DNA from: Wurfbainia villosa
Taxonomy: Eukaryota; Streptophyta; Magnoliopsida; Zingiberales; Zingiberaceae
Direction: 5' to 3'
NCBI GenBank assembly: GCA_025175895.1
Contig: CM046001.1
Span: 27,166,314-27,230,313 of the forward strand
DNA length: 64,000 nucleotides
A program made the position numbers and the translations under genes. This document shows, one piece after another, positions 46,822 through 58,527 of this stretch. Below the pieces are notes generated by a model. The model was not told the DNA's origin, made no database searches, and saw nothing but the letters and a program-made list of their open reading frames with translations. Positions within the stretch are counted from its first letter, which is position 1, and each line of letters begins with the position of its first letter.

Positions 46822-49800
46822 TGTAACGCCCGTAAAATTTCTAGCAATTTTACGAGAATTTTGGCTTTATGATGATAGGCTTTATGTGGGTTTTTTTTTG
46901 GAAAAATAAAAGAAAATAAGCCAAAAGAAAAAAAAAAGAGAGGATGCAAAGCCTAGGAATTGAACCCCAAACCTCTAAAGATAGCCAAACCCTATAGATG
47001 CACCCACTAACCATAAGCCCAATAGAATTATATCATTAGAGGAAGAGGGAAATTTATAGATAAGTGGAAGAAGGGTAAGTGAAGAGGCATGACAAAGAAA
47101 AGAGAAACTTCTCTTCCTCCCTTTATAAAGAAGAAGGAAGTTTCCATTTGGCCATTTTCTTCCTCTCCTCTTCATCCTCACCGAAACCCATCTCCCTCTC
47201 CACCCTTTGGCCGAGACCCCCTTTCAAGCTAGGAGAAAGCTAGGTGACCTCCATTAGGTCATCTCTCAAGCAAAGCGAAGGATGTAAGTTTCCCTCACAT
47301 GTATTAGTTTCGTAGGTTAAATTTCAAAGAACGATGAAGTTGTAGCCCTTGTAGGTTTCGCCAATCAAGTTTTCTTGGGCTAAGATTCATGAAAATGTTT
47401 CTAGGGAACTTCTATAGGTTGTATGCTCACTATAGGACCTTTTAGGGACAAAGATTCTAACTTGGTGCCCTTATAGGTTTGCCACCAAGGCCTTTTAGGG
47501 TTAGGGTTTTTATGAGAACTCCCTCTTATGAGGATTAGGCCATGATAATGCTTATGAATGAATTTTAGGGGACAAAACCTAAGTTGGAACCCATTCCATG
47601 TTTCGGCCAACCCATATAATTAGGGTTAGGGTTGCATGAAAATGTTCCTAATGACACTAGGTTAAGTAATAATGCTTTATGAATGGACTTTAGGGGACAA
47701 AACCTAAGTTTGAACCCATTCCATGTTTCGGCCAACCCATATAATTAGGGTTAGGGTTGCATGAAAATGTTCCTAATGACACTAGGGTAAGTAATAATGC
47801 TTATGAATGAACTTTAGGGGACAAAAGTCCAAAGATCTAACCTTACAAGATTCGGCCAACCAATGAAAGTAGGGTTAGGGTTGCATGAAAATATCCCTAA
47901 TGATACTATGATTAGTTATAAGGCTTCATGAGTGAACTTTAGGGGACAAAACCCAAGCTCGAGCCCCTTACAAGATTCGGCCAACCCATGGTTTTAGGGT
48001 TAGGGTTTCATGAAAACACCCCCCCCCCCCACATGTAGTTGTGATAAGGGTATGGTTCTTGTTTGATTAATATGCCATGAATATGCATAGGAAATATTCT
48101 TCTTGTTTATGATATAATGTGCCATGAAATATGCTCAGGTGATGAACATGTTTTTATGATTTAATATGCCATGGATATGCCAAAGAAATAGGCTTCATGT
48201 TATGATGTAATGTGCCATGAAATAGGCTTAGGTGATGAATATGTTTTTATGATTTAATATGCCTTGAATATGCTTAGGAAACATGCTGCATGTTGATGAT
48301 GTAATGTGCCATGAAATATGATTAGGTGATGAACATGTTTTTGTGATTTAATATGCCATGAATATGCCAAGGAAATATGCTTCATGTTTATGATGTAATG
48401 TGCCACGAAATATGCTTGTATGATGAACATGTTTATACTTTAGGACCCCTTTAGGGTACTCTTATGTTATGAAAGCATGTGTCCTTATGATAATATGGAG
48501 ATGCTTCCCTTTCAAGTAGGGACCAAGAGCTCTCCTTATGATAAGATGGAGATGCTTCCCTTTCAAGTAGGGATCAAGAGCTCTCCTTGAGATAAGATAA
48601 AATGGAGATGCTTCCCTTTCAAGTAGGGATCAAGAGCTCTCCTTATGATAAGATAAGATTAATATGCTTCCCTTTTTATGTTGGGGATCAAGAGCATTCT
48701 TTATACTATGACAAGAAAAGAAAGGAATTAAGTATTTTACTTTGTAAGGGGTTAAGTACCCGACCCGTCAGGTGGTCGTTAATCAAATCCATAGGGACAT
48801 AAGAAGACGTAAGAGGTCTTGCCCTGGTAAGACGTAAGAGGTCTTGCTCTAGTAGATCGGTGGCTCGCTACTGACCTACTAGGGAACGCGCATTATGTGG
48901 TACTTAACCTGGGGCCCCCCAAACAAGTTATGATGATATTGAAGTATCTATAAGTATATGTTTTGAAAAGAAAAGACTTTTATGATTATTGTGTATGCTC
49001 ATGTTAAATACTCTGAATGCTTGCGAACTAAGCTTTTTTATGCATGCTAGATGTTATGAAGTTATGATGATATGGAAGTATCTATAAGTATATGTTTTGA
49101 AAAGAAAAGACTTTTATGATTATTGTGTATGCTCATGTTAAATACTCTGAATGCTTGCGAACTACGTTTTTTTTATGCATGCTAGATGTTATGAAGTTAT
49201 GATGATATGGAAGTATCTATAAGTATATGTTTTGAAAAGAAAAGACTTTTATGATTATTGTGTATGCTCATGTTAAATACTCTGAATGCTTGCAAACTAC
49301 GTTTTTTTTATGCATGCTAGATGTTATGAAGTTATGATGATATTGAAGTATCTATAAGTATATGTTTTGAAAAGAAAAGACTTTTATTATTATTGTGTAT
49401 GCTTATGTTAAATACCCTGAATGCTTGCGAACTATGTTCTTTATGCATGCTAGATGTTATGAAGTTATGATGTTTAAAGTTAAGTTTAAGAATGTTGCGA
49501 CTATGTACTTCATGCTAGTTTAGAATTTATGATGTGGTGAATGTTATGGTTAAGTTTATGAATACTTGCGATTATGTTCTTTCTACAAGTTTAGGATTTA
49601 TGTTATTACAAATGTTTATGTCCAAGTTAAACAAATGCTTATGATTATGTCCTTTATGCATGATTGGATTCCCTGATGAATGGTCATGGTTAAGTTGAAG
49701 AATGTTTGTGCCTATGTACTTTATGTAGGTTTAAGATGTAGGATGTTACGGATGCTTAGGTTAGGAATGCTTATTGTTAAGTTTTAAAACGCTTATGAAT

Positions 49801-50467
49801 ATGTCTTTCATGCATGCTTAGTTTTATGTAGTTATAATGCTTATGTTCAAATTATGCCCTGCTTAGATTAATTATGCTTTCTATGTCATGCTCAGTTTTT
49901 ATTACATGGATATGTTGTTGATTAGTGTCGCCATGAAATGCTTAGGTCCTTTACGCTGGTATGCTCATGTTCTAATTGCTTGATGAAGTTTGTGGCTTTT
50001 GTGAGTAGGCAAGGATCTTACTAAGCTATATGCTTATAGTTCATGTTGTCCATATACTGCAGATAAAGGAAGTCTGCGCTAGAGGAAGTAGCAGGAGGGG
50101 CCAAGTGTGTGTGATAGTGGCATGGTGGAAGAAGACCCTATATTATCTGCTTGTATTTATATGCCCTAAGAACTACTTAAGACATTGCTTCCGCTTATAA
50201 GACTTGTGTTTAATGAGTATCATCTACTTAAGAAGGTTGGAAATGTTAGAACTCATGAACGAATCTTTATGTATGCATGTTAGGAAAGATATGTTAACAT
50301 GCTAATGATGAATATGATATGTGATGCATGTGCAAAAGAAGGTTTAAGTTATGATGACCTGTTAAAGTACGTAGGTTGTGAGAGGATCCATATGTAGTAT
50401 GTTTAAAAAAAAAAAAAAAGGAGTAACAGTAGCGCAGCCCTGAGAGCAGATAAGGGCGGGCGTTACA
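46822..50467 (+). repeat. Ty3 LTR 3
   Basis: 3646 bp with complete termini TGTAACGCCC...GGGCGTTACA. It has four units of the 135-bp repeat (about 48930-49470). A few short losses relative to LTR 1, such as ctcacatgtattag for ctcacctgcagtgtattag near 47297 and tttcgccaa for tttcggccaa near 47358, are scattered in an otherwise near-identical copy. Confidence 0.9.
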
Positions 50468-50993
50468 GGTGGTATTAGAGCGGGTTCACCTTTCCACTAT
50501 CACACATCAAACCTCCATCCTGCTATTTCCAAGTAAGTAATTTTATGCATACTTAAGTTCCTTCATAATGAAGAATGTCTTTTATCTAGAATGAAATAAT
50601 ACCTCATCATGCTTTAGTAGAATAGACTCACACTTGAGAGTTAGATAGAAATAATACCTCGTCATGTTTAGTATAATAGAATCATATTTGTGACTTAGAT
50701 AGTATATCTGACCAAGCTTTATACGATGGAAACACGACTCTAACTTAGAAGTATCCCAAGGAAGGATACCTTACCTTGCGAGATTAAGAATTGTTCTTTG
50801 TGGTTTTAGCTTAAATATACATGAATCCATGTAGGGAAATCTTATGCTAGCCTTAGTTTAATTAAACTCCTAAAATTACGAAGATTTGATTTTTGTAATT
50901 AGTTGTGGAAGGTCTATGTTCATCTGAATTGAATTAAGCCGGTTTCGTACGGGTTAGTCGGTTTTGTACTGACTTCATTTATTTCACTTTCAG
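50468..50993 (+). other. Primer-binding site (one change) and leader, Ty3 unit 3
   Basis: tggtattagagc at 50470-50481 differs from tggtatcagagc by one C-to-T change within CAG. The leader otherwise matches unit 1 and is non-coding. Confidence 0.78.
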
Positions 50994-51488
50994 ATGGCAC
51001 GGACGATGACTACCATGACCCGTCATGATGTGTCACGAAACCGATTAAGGGAAGCTATTGAAGAGATAGTTTATAAACCAGAGGGTGGGGTCATCGGACA
51101 CATAAGAAGGCTCGATGGTCTTTTTAGGAGACTCGAGCGGCAGGAGTTTCCGTTGCTGGACAACTATAGGATATGGGCCTTGGTCCGCTCCCTGCCAAAT
51201 GAGTTCATGGTAGTTGCACATCACGTGTGGGGCCGTTATGAAGGGCGGATAACCTATGCAGAGTTGTGCTGGGAACTGCTGGAGCACAAGGTTCAAGAGA
51301 AGCCGGTGGTAGAGAATCCGGTGGTAGCTGGCCGTGAGAGGAAGGAGGAGGGTTTTGTCATAAACAGTCTACTTATTGGCCAGCCAAGGACCCCCCTAGT
51401 GAGGCCAAGGAAGATAGGACTAAAAATAATTACAACTGCACTAGGGTTTGTCCTTGTGGGAGTCATAATGAACTATCCTCTCAAATAG
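50994..51488 (+). pseudogene. Truncated gag, Ty3 unit 3
   Basis: A 164-codon frame of the same length and content as unit 1, with a few substitutions (e.g. EAIEEIVYKPEGG). It starts MARTMTTMTRHDV, lacks a zinc knuckle, and ends at the same stop as unit 1. Equal truncation in all three units shows the deletion predates the array or spread through it. Confidence 0.65.
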
Positions 51489-51706
51489 TTCTATGGTTTA
51501 ATTTGGAAATAAGGAATGTTACATGTTAACATTTTTCCTTCTGGTTGGAAAATATGAATAAGAGATACGAATGAGAGATGACAAGTCGTTCCTTTTTAAA
51601 AAAAAAATTGATGATGAGTTCATTGCATGGGATGTGTAGGGTATAGTTGAACTATGCTGGGTAGACCGGAACATACGAATAAGGAGGGAAAACGAAATTT
51701 GCCACT

Positions 51707-53235
51707 TTGATGTCCTTATCGATGCTATCTCAACCCCTAAAAAGGGAAGTAAGGAATTACGGGATAGAGATTATTTCTGGACAACATTCCACCATGACTA
51801 TAACGCCGACGCTGTTCGACGATATAAAGGGAAAGCAAGATGGTGATTCAGACATCCAGAAGATCAAACAAGAAGTACTGGAAGGAAGGGATAATGGATT
51901 CCGCATTTTCAACGGCGGACTATTATACCTCCGGGACCGACTATGTATTCCGGACGATCCGTAATTACTAAGAAGATACTCGAGGAATCCCATGGAACAC
52001 CTTATACCATGCACCCTGGGTCTAATAAAATGTATCAGGACTTAAGGGATAAATTTTGGTGGTCCGGCATGAAAAGGGAGGTGGCTCAGTACGTCAACAC
52101 TTGTCTGACCTGCCAGAAGGTGAAGGCAGAACACCAGAAACCTGGGGGATTACTGCAGCCGATACCGATTCCAGAGTGGAAATGGGAAGAACTATCTATG
52201 GATTTCATCTCGGGATTACCCAGAACAACAAATGGTTACGATGCTATATGGGTAATCATAGACCGGTTGACGAAGTCTACCCATTTCCTGGCAATTAAGA
52301 TGACCTATTCGATCGAGCAGCTAGTTCAATTATATGTCAAGGAAATTATCAAATTACATGGAGTGCCTAAGGCTATTATTTCTGACCGTGATGGCCGTTT
52401 TACCTCCCATTTTTGGGAATGTGTTCAGAAGGCTCTTGGCACTAAGTTGAGATTCAAAGATCGCTGCGTTTCATCCTCGTAATCGAAGGCCGACGGAAGA
52501 GTGAACCAGTCTTTGGAAGATATGCTGCGGGCTTGTGCTCTAGACTTTAAGGGGAGCTGGTGTCGATATTTGTGCCTGGCAGAATTTGCTTACAACAACA
52601 GTTACCAGGCTACCATTGGAATGACACCCTATGAAGCTCTATACGGGAGAAGATGCAGGTCTCCTATCTGTTGGTACGAGGGTGGTGAAAGGAGGGAAAT
52701 GGGTCTTCAGGCCGATATTATTGACAATACCACCCGCGCTATACAGACTATCCGTCAGAGAATCGAAGCTACTCAGAGCCGACAAAAGAGCTATGCGGAT
52801 ATGTGGCGTAGACCGTTAGAATTCGAAGTCGGGGACCTGGTATTCCTCAAAGTGACCCCTATGAAGGGAGTGATGAGATTCGGAAGGATGGGTAAACTGA
52901 ATCCACGCTACGTGGGACCGTATCCGATATCGCATAGGGTGGGCAAGGTAGCGACAGCAGAGCCGCCAAGAGATGTCGGCTATACACAACGTGTTCCATG
53001 TCTCTATGCTCAAGAAATGCGATCCGGCGGACCAAGTGATCGAGCCACAACAAGACACGTTCATGAGGACCTGAGTGTTGAAAGTCGGCCTATCCAAATA
53101 TTAGACCGAGATGTCAAAAGGCTAAGGAACAAAGAGGTGCCCTTAGTAAAGGTCCTGTGGTAGAATTCGCAATATGAGGAAGCTACCTGGGAACGAGAGG
53201 AGGACATGAGGCAGAAGTACCCAGAATTGTTTTAA
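51707..53235 (+). pseudogene. Integrase with chromodomain-like end, Ty3 unit 3
   Basis: Same domains as unit 2 but with TAA at 51962-51964 (GAA expected, next to other changes), a break near 52455-52500 in the FSTAFHPQTDGQTE segment, another near 52950-53060, and TAG at 53161-53163 (CAG expected). Motifs still readable are MHPGSNKMYQDL, CLTCQKVKAEH, MDFISGLPR, ISDRDGRF and YNNSYQATIG. The end EEATWEREEDMRQKYPELF follows the last stop. Confidence 0.88.
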
Positions 53236-53271
53236 GTTTCGAGGACGAAACTTTTACAAGGTATGAGGGAT

Positions 53272-56200
53272 TGTAACGCCCGTAAAATTTCTAGCAATTT
53301 TACGAGAATTTTGGCTTTATGATGATAGGCTTTATGTGGGTTTTTTTTTGGAAAAATAAAAGAAAATAAGCCAAAAGAAAAAAAAAAGAGAGGATGCAAA
53401 GCCTAGGAATTGAACCCCAAACCTCTAAAGATAGCCAAACCCTATAGATGCACCCACTAACCATAAGCCCAATAGAATTATATCATTAGAGGAAGAGGGA
53501 AATTTATAGATAAGTGGAAGAAGGGTAAGTGAAGAGGCATGACAAAGAAAAGAGAAACTTCTCTTCCTCCCTTTATAAAGAAGAAGGAAGTTTCCATTTG
53601 GCCATTTTCTTCCTCTCCTCTTCATCCTCACCGAAACCCATCTCCCTCTCCACCCTTTGGCCGAGACCCCCTTTCAAGCTAGGAGAAAGCTAGGTGACCT
53701 CCATTAGGTCATCTCTCAAGCAAAGCGAAGGATGTAAGTTTCCCCTCACCTGCAGTGTATTAGTTTCGTAGGTTAAATTTCATGTAAGAACGATGAAGTT
53801 GTAGCCCTTGTAGGTTTCGGCCAATCAAGTTTTCTTGGGCTAAGATTCATGAAAATGTTTCTAGGGAACTTCTATAGGTTGTATGCTCACTATAGGACCT
53901 TTTAGGGGACAAAGATTCTAACTTGGTGCCCTTATAGGTTTCGGCCACCAAGGCCTTTTAGGGTTAGGGTTTTTATGACAACTCCCTCTTATGAGGATTA
54001 GGCCATGATAATGCTTATGAATGAATTTTAGGGGACAAAACCTAAGTTGGAACCCATTCCATGTTTCGGCCAACCCATATAATTAGGGTTAGGGTTGCAT
54101 GAAAATGTTCCTAATGACACTAGGTTAAGTAATAATGCTTTATGAATGGACTTTAGGGGACAAAACCTAAGTTTGAACCCATTCCATGTTTCGGCCAACC
54201 CATATAATTAGGGTTAGGGTTGCATGAAAATGTTCCTAATGACACTAGGGTAAGTAATAATGCTTATGAATGAACTTTAGGGGACAAAAGTCCAAAGATC
54301 TAACCTTACAAGATTCGTCCAACCAATGAAAGTAGGGTTAGGGTTGCATGAAAATATCCCTAATGATACTATGATTAGTTATAAGGCTTCATGAGTGAAC
54401 TTTAGGGGACAAAACCCAAGCTCGAGCCCCTTACAAGATTCGGCCAACCCATGGTTTTAGGGTTAGGGTTTCATGAAAACACCCCCCCCCCCCACACACA
54501 TGTAGTTGTGCTAAGGGTATGGTTCTTGTTTGATTAATATGCAATGAATATGCATAGGAAATATTCTTCTTGTTTATGATATAATGTGCCATGAAATATG
54601 CTCAGGTGATGAACATGTTTTTATGATTTAATATGCCATGGATATGCCAAAGAAATAGGCTTCATGTTATGATGTAATGTGCCATGAAATAGGCTTAGGT
54701 GATGAACATGTTTTTATGATTTAATATGCCTTGAATATGCTTAGGAAACATGCTACATGTTGATGATGTAATGTGCCATGAAATATGATTAGGCGATGAA
54801 CATGTTTTTGTGATTTAATATGCCATGAATATGCCAAGGAAATATGCTTCATGTTTATGATGTAATGTGCCACGAAATATGCTTGTATGATGAACATGTT
54901 TATACTTTAGGACCCCTTTAGGGTACTCTTATGTTATGAATGCATGTGTCCTTATGATAATATGGAGATGCTTCCCTTTCAAGTAGGGACCAAGAGCTCT
55001 CCTTATGATAAGATGGAGATGCTTCCCTTTCAAGTAGGGATCAAGAGCTCTCCTTGAGATAAGATAAAATGGAGATGCTTCCCTTTCAAGTAGGGATCAA
55101 GAGCTCTCCTTATGATAAGATAAGATTAAGATGCTTCCCTTTTTATGTTGGGGATAAAGTGCATTCTTTATACTATGACAAGAAAAGAAAGGAATTAAGT
55201 ATTTTACTTTGTAAGAGGTTAAGTACCCGACCCGTCAGGTGGTCGTTAATCAAATCCATAGGGACATAAGAAGACGTAAGAGGTCTTGCCCTGGTAAGAC
55301 GTAAGAGGTCTTGCTCTAGTAGGCAGTGGCTCGCTACTGACCTACTAGGGAACGCGCATTATGTGGTACTTAACCTGGGGCCCCCCAAACAAGTTATGAT
55401 GATATGGAAGTATCTATAAGTATATGTTTTGAAAAGAAAAGACTTTTATGATTATTGTGTATGCTCATGTTAAATACTCTGAATGCTTGCGAACTACGTT
55501 TTTTTTATGCATGCTAGATGTTATGAAGTTATGATGATATGGATGTATCTATAAGTATATGTTTTGAAAAGAAAAGACTTTTATGATTATTGTGTATGCT
55601 CATGTTAAATACTCTGAATGCTTGCGAACTACGTTTTTTTTTATGCATGCTAGATGTTATGAAGTTATGATGATATTGAAGTATCTATAAGTATATGTTT
55701 TGAAAAGAAAAGACTTTTATGATTATTGTGTATGCTTATGTTAAATACCCTGAATGCTTGCGAACTATGTTCTTTATGCATGCTAGATGTTATGAAGTTA
55801 TGATGTTTAAAGTTAAGTTTAAGAATGTTGCGACTATGTACTTCATGCTAGTTTAGAATTTATGATGTGGTGAATGTTATGGTTAAGTTTATGAATACTT
55901 GCGATTATATTCTTTCTACAAGTTTAGGATTTATGTTATTACAAATGTTTATGTCCAAGTTAAACAAATGCTTATGATTATGTCCTTTATGCATGATTGG
56001 ATTCCCTGATGAATGGTCATGGTTAAGTTGAAGAATGTTTGTGCCTATGTACTTTATGTAGGTTTAAGATGTAGGATGTTACGGATGCTTAGGTTAGGAA
56101 TGCTTATTGTTAAGTTTTAAAATGCTTATGAATATGTCTTTCATGCATGCTTAGTTTTATGTAGTTATAATGCTTATGTTCAAATTATGCCCTGCTTAGA

Positions 56201-56799
56201 TTAATTATGCTTTATATGCCATGCTCAGTTTTTATTACATGGATATGTTGTTGATTAGTGTCGCCATGAAATGCTTAGGTCCTTTACGCTGGTATGCTCA
56301 TGTTCTAATTTCTTGATGAAGTTTGTGGCTTTTGTGAGTAGGCAAGGATCTTACTAAGCTATATGCTTATAGTTCATGTTGTCCATATACTACAGATAAA
56401 GGAAGTCTGCGCTAGAGGAAGTAGTAGGAGGGGCCAAGTGTGTGTGATAGTGGCATGGTTGAAGAAGACCCTATACTATCTGCTTGTATTTATATGCTCT
56501 ATGAACAACTTAAGACATTGCTTTCGCTTATAAGACTTGTGTTTAATGAGTATCATCTACTTAAGAAGGTTGGAAATGTTAGAACTCATGAACGATTCTT
56601 TATGTATGCATGTTAGGAAAGATATGTTAACATGCTAATGATGAATATGATATGTGATGCATGTGCAAAAGAAGGTTTAAGTTATGATGACCTGTTAAAG
56701 TACGTAGGTTGTGAGAGGATCCATATGTAGTATGTTTAAAAAAAAAAAAAAGGAGTAACAGTAGCGCCGCCCTGAGAGCAGATAAGGGTGGGCGTTACA
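53272..56799 (+). repeat. Ty3 LTR 4
   Basis: 3528 bp, complete outer terminus gggtgggcgttaca at 56799. It has three rather than four of the 135-bp units (about 55397-55800), which explains most of its shorter length. TATA at about 53571-53580. It borders the right target-site copy taagt. Confidence 0.9.
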
Positions 56800-57566
56800 T
56801 AAGTAAAGAAACAAACTAATATAAAGCTTATACCGACGTAACAAAATAAAAACAAATTAAACCTAAATGTCGGAGAGGAAGCACTTCGTTGTCGGAGAAT
56901 TGTAGCTTTGCGGAGGCTTTTGGAAGCTTAAATGATGATGAAACCCTAGGAGAGGCCCTCCTTTTATAGCCTTTGAGCCCCTTTTCGAGAGGACCTTCAA
57001 CCAATGGAAATTAGGCACATGGCTCCTTGAAAAATGGTGATAAGGCTTGACTCCTCGAGGTTGATCCTTGACCATCGATCGTGATGGCGATCGATCGTCG
57101 ACCGCAGACGATGTGATGGACAACAGTCAAGTCCTCGAAGCTGGCAGTCGACTGATACTAGTTAAAATGACAAGTTAGCTTAACAAAAGCATTATTTTGA
57201 CGGTCGCTGACCATCAGATCTCAACCTAGACTATCTATAGGATGTCTTTGGTCAGATCTACGCTTAAGATCATCCCCGTAAGGAGGATACGACCTCACTT
57301 ACACTCGCACACACACTAGCTTACCTCGATACTTACTATGTCGCTTTTGCTTCCGGCCATCCACTCAATTCCTTCGGCTCCCTCCAAAGTCACTCAAGTG
57401 TCGCCCGACCACCGCGGCTTCCTCCGGGTGTCACTAGCCTTCAGCTTCGGCATTGGCACTTTTCTGTACACTCGATTTAGCTCATGAGATAACAATATAA
57501 GCTTAACTTTGTATCGTTTGCTATAATCAAAACTCAGGTTCGACTTAGGTGCCTACTACACCAACA
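56800..57566 (-). repeat. 3' LTR of Copia C, second part
   Basis: Resumes after the Ty3 array and ends CCAACA at 57566. Minus-strand TATA box is the complement of ccttttatag at 56960-56969. The palindrome region 57060-57160 keeps one exact cagtcgactg and several gatcgatcg variants. Confidence 0.85.
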
Positions 57567-58527
57567 ATCTCTCCCTTTTTGATTTATGGCAAACCAACAC
57601 AAAGTTAAGTAAAATAAACTAAGTGCATTAAGCAAAATGAGTATGAGACATGCATGAATGAGCAGGAGTATATAAAAACTCTTTTTCAAGTGCTCCCCCT
57701 TGAGGAATCCTCCCCCTTGACCGAGGGTGAGTACTTGAGAAAGAGTTTTAACTCTCCCCCTTGATGTTTGCTACTTAAGAATTAAGCAATCAAAATTACT
57801 TAATATTGGCCATAGTGTTTAAAATAAGTTTTAAGTTAAGAAATCAAAAAATTGATTTCTTAACCTTGGCCTTTCTCCCCTTATTTAAGTAAAACATTAA
57901 TGTTTGGCCATAGTGTTAAAAATAAGTTTAAGTTAAGAATTCTCTTAACTTGTCCTTTACTTCCTTTTTGTTAACAAAAACAAGTTAACTTAAAGTTAAG
58001 TAAACACTTACTTAACCTTTGGCCATGTGAATAAATATGAAGTTAAGTCATCAAAAAAAATTTGATCCCTTAACTTTGGCCTTTTTCTCCCCCTTTTGCC
58101 ATATATCGAAAAGAGTGAGGGTGTGTGGAAAACAACAAAAAATAAGTATGAAATTTAAAGTCCAAGCATGCTCCATATTATTTTGAAAATAATATACTGA
58201 AAATAAGCTCATCTATAAAATGTTCGACTCATATTTGGCTTGATTGATATGAAAGATCAACCAGTCCTAGTCAGAGTCGGTTAGTATATATTATTATACT
58301 CCGTGGTTCATGGCGATGCACTAGCTCTACATCTGGAACTAGGAGTAAGGTCTTAACATCTCATGCCCATCTATGTGGCTAAGTACACAAACACATTAGT
58401 CCTATGTGTTGTGAGATGTATTGGCTCCTTAAATCTATAGGTGCATGATATCTAAGGTATGTCCTCTGCTAGTTCCATAAAAATGAAAAGTAAGAAATAG
58501 TAGTAAGAAAATATAATTTGTAAGTTC
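57567..58527 (-). other. Polypurine tract and noncoding 3' part of Copia C
   Basis: atctctccctttttgat at 57567 is the complement of the polypurine tract. The rest is AT-rich with ctccccctt phrases, alignable with 7403-8292, and without a recognisable gene. Confidence 0.7.

Larger units (their letters stand above)
33997..56799 (+). mobile_element. Ty3 chromovirus concatemer: LTR-(internal-LTR) x3
   Basis: Four LTRs (33997, 40413, 46822, 53272) and three internal regions alternate with periods of 6416, 6409 and 6450 bp. The whole block is bordered by gaagt (33992-33996) and taagt (56800-56804), a 5-bp target duplication with one mismatch. The outer termini are TGTAACGCCC and GGGCGTTACA. Internal boundaries have a primer-binding site (tggtatcagagc) and a purine-rich tract before each next LTR. 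The integrase and C-terminal chromodomain-like sequence place it in the Tekay/Del-like chromoviruses. One insertion followed by unequal exchange or LTR-LTR recombination is the simplest origin. Confidence 0.88.

Noticed and set aside
34151..53631. A conserved 68-codon minus-strand frame (MRMKRRGRKWPNGNF start) present in all four Ty3 LTRs as a possible gene
   Set aside because: It lies over the TATA region and leader of near-identical LTRs, so its conservation follows from LTR identity; no domain is recognisable.
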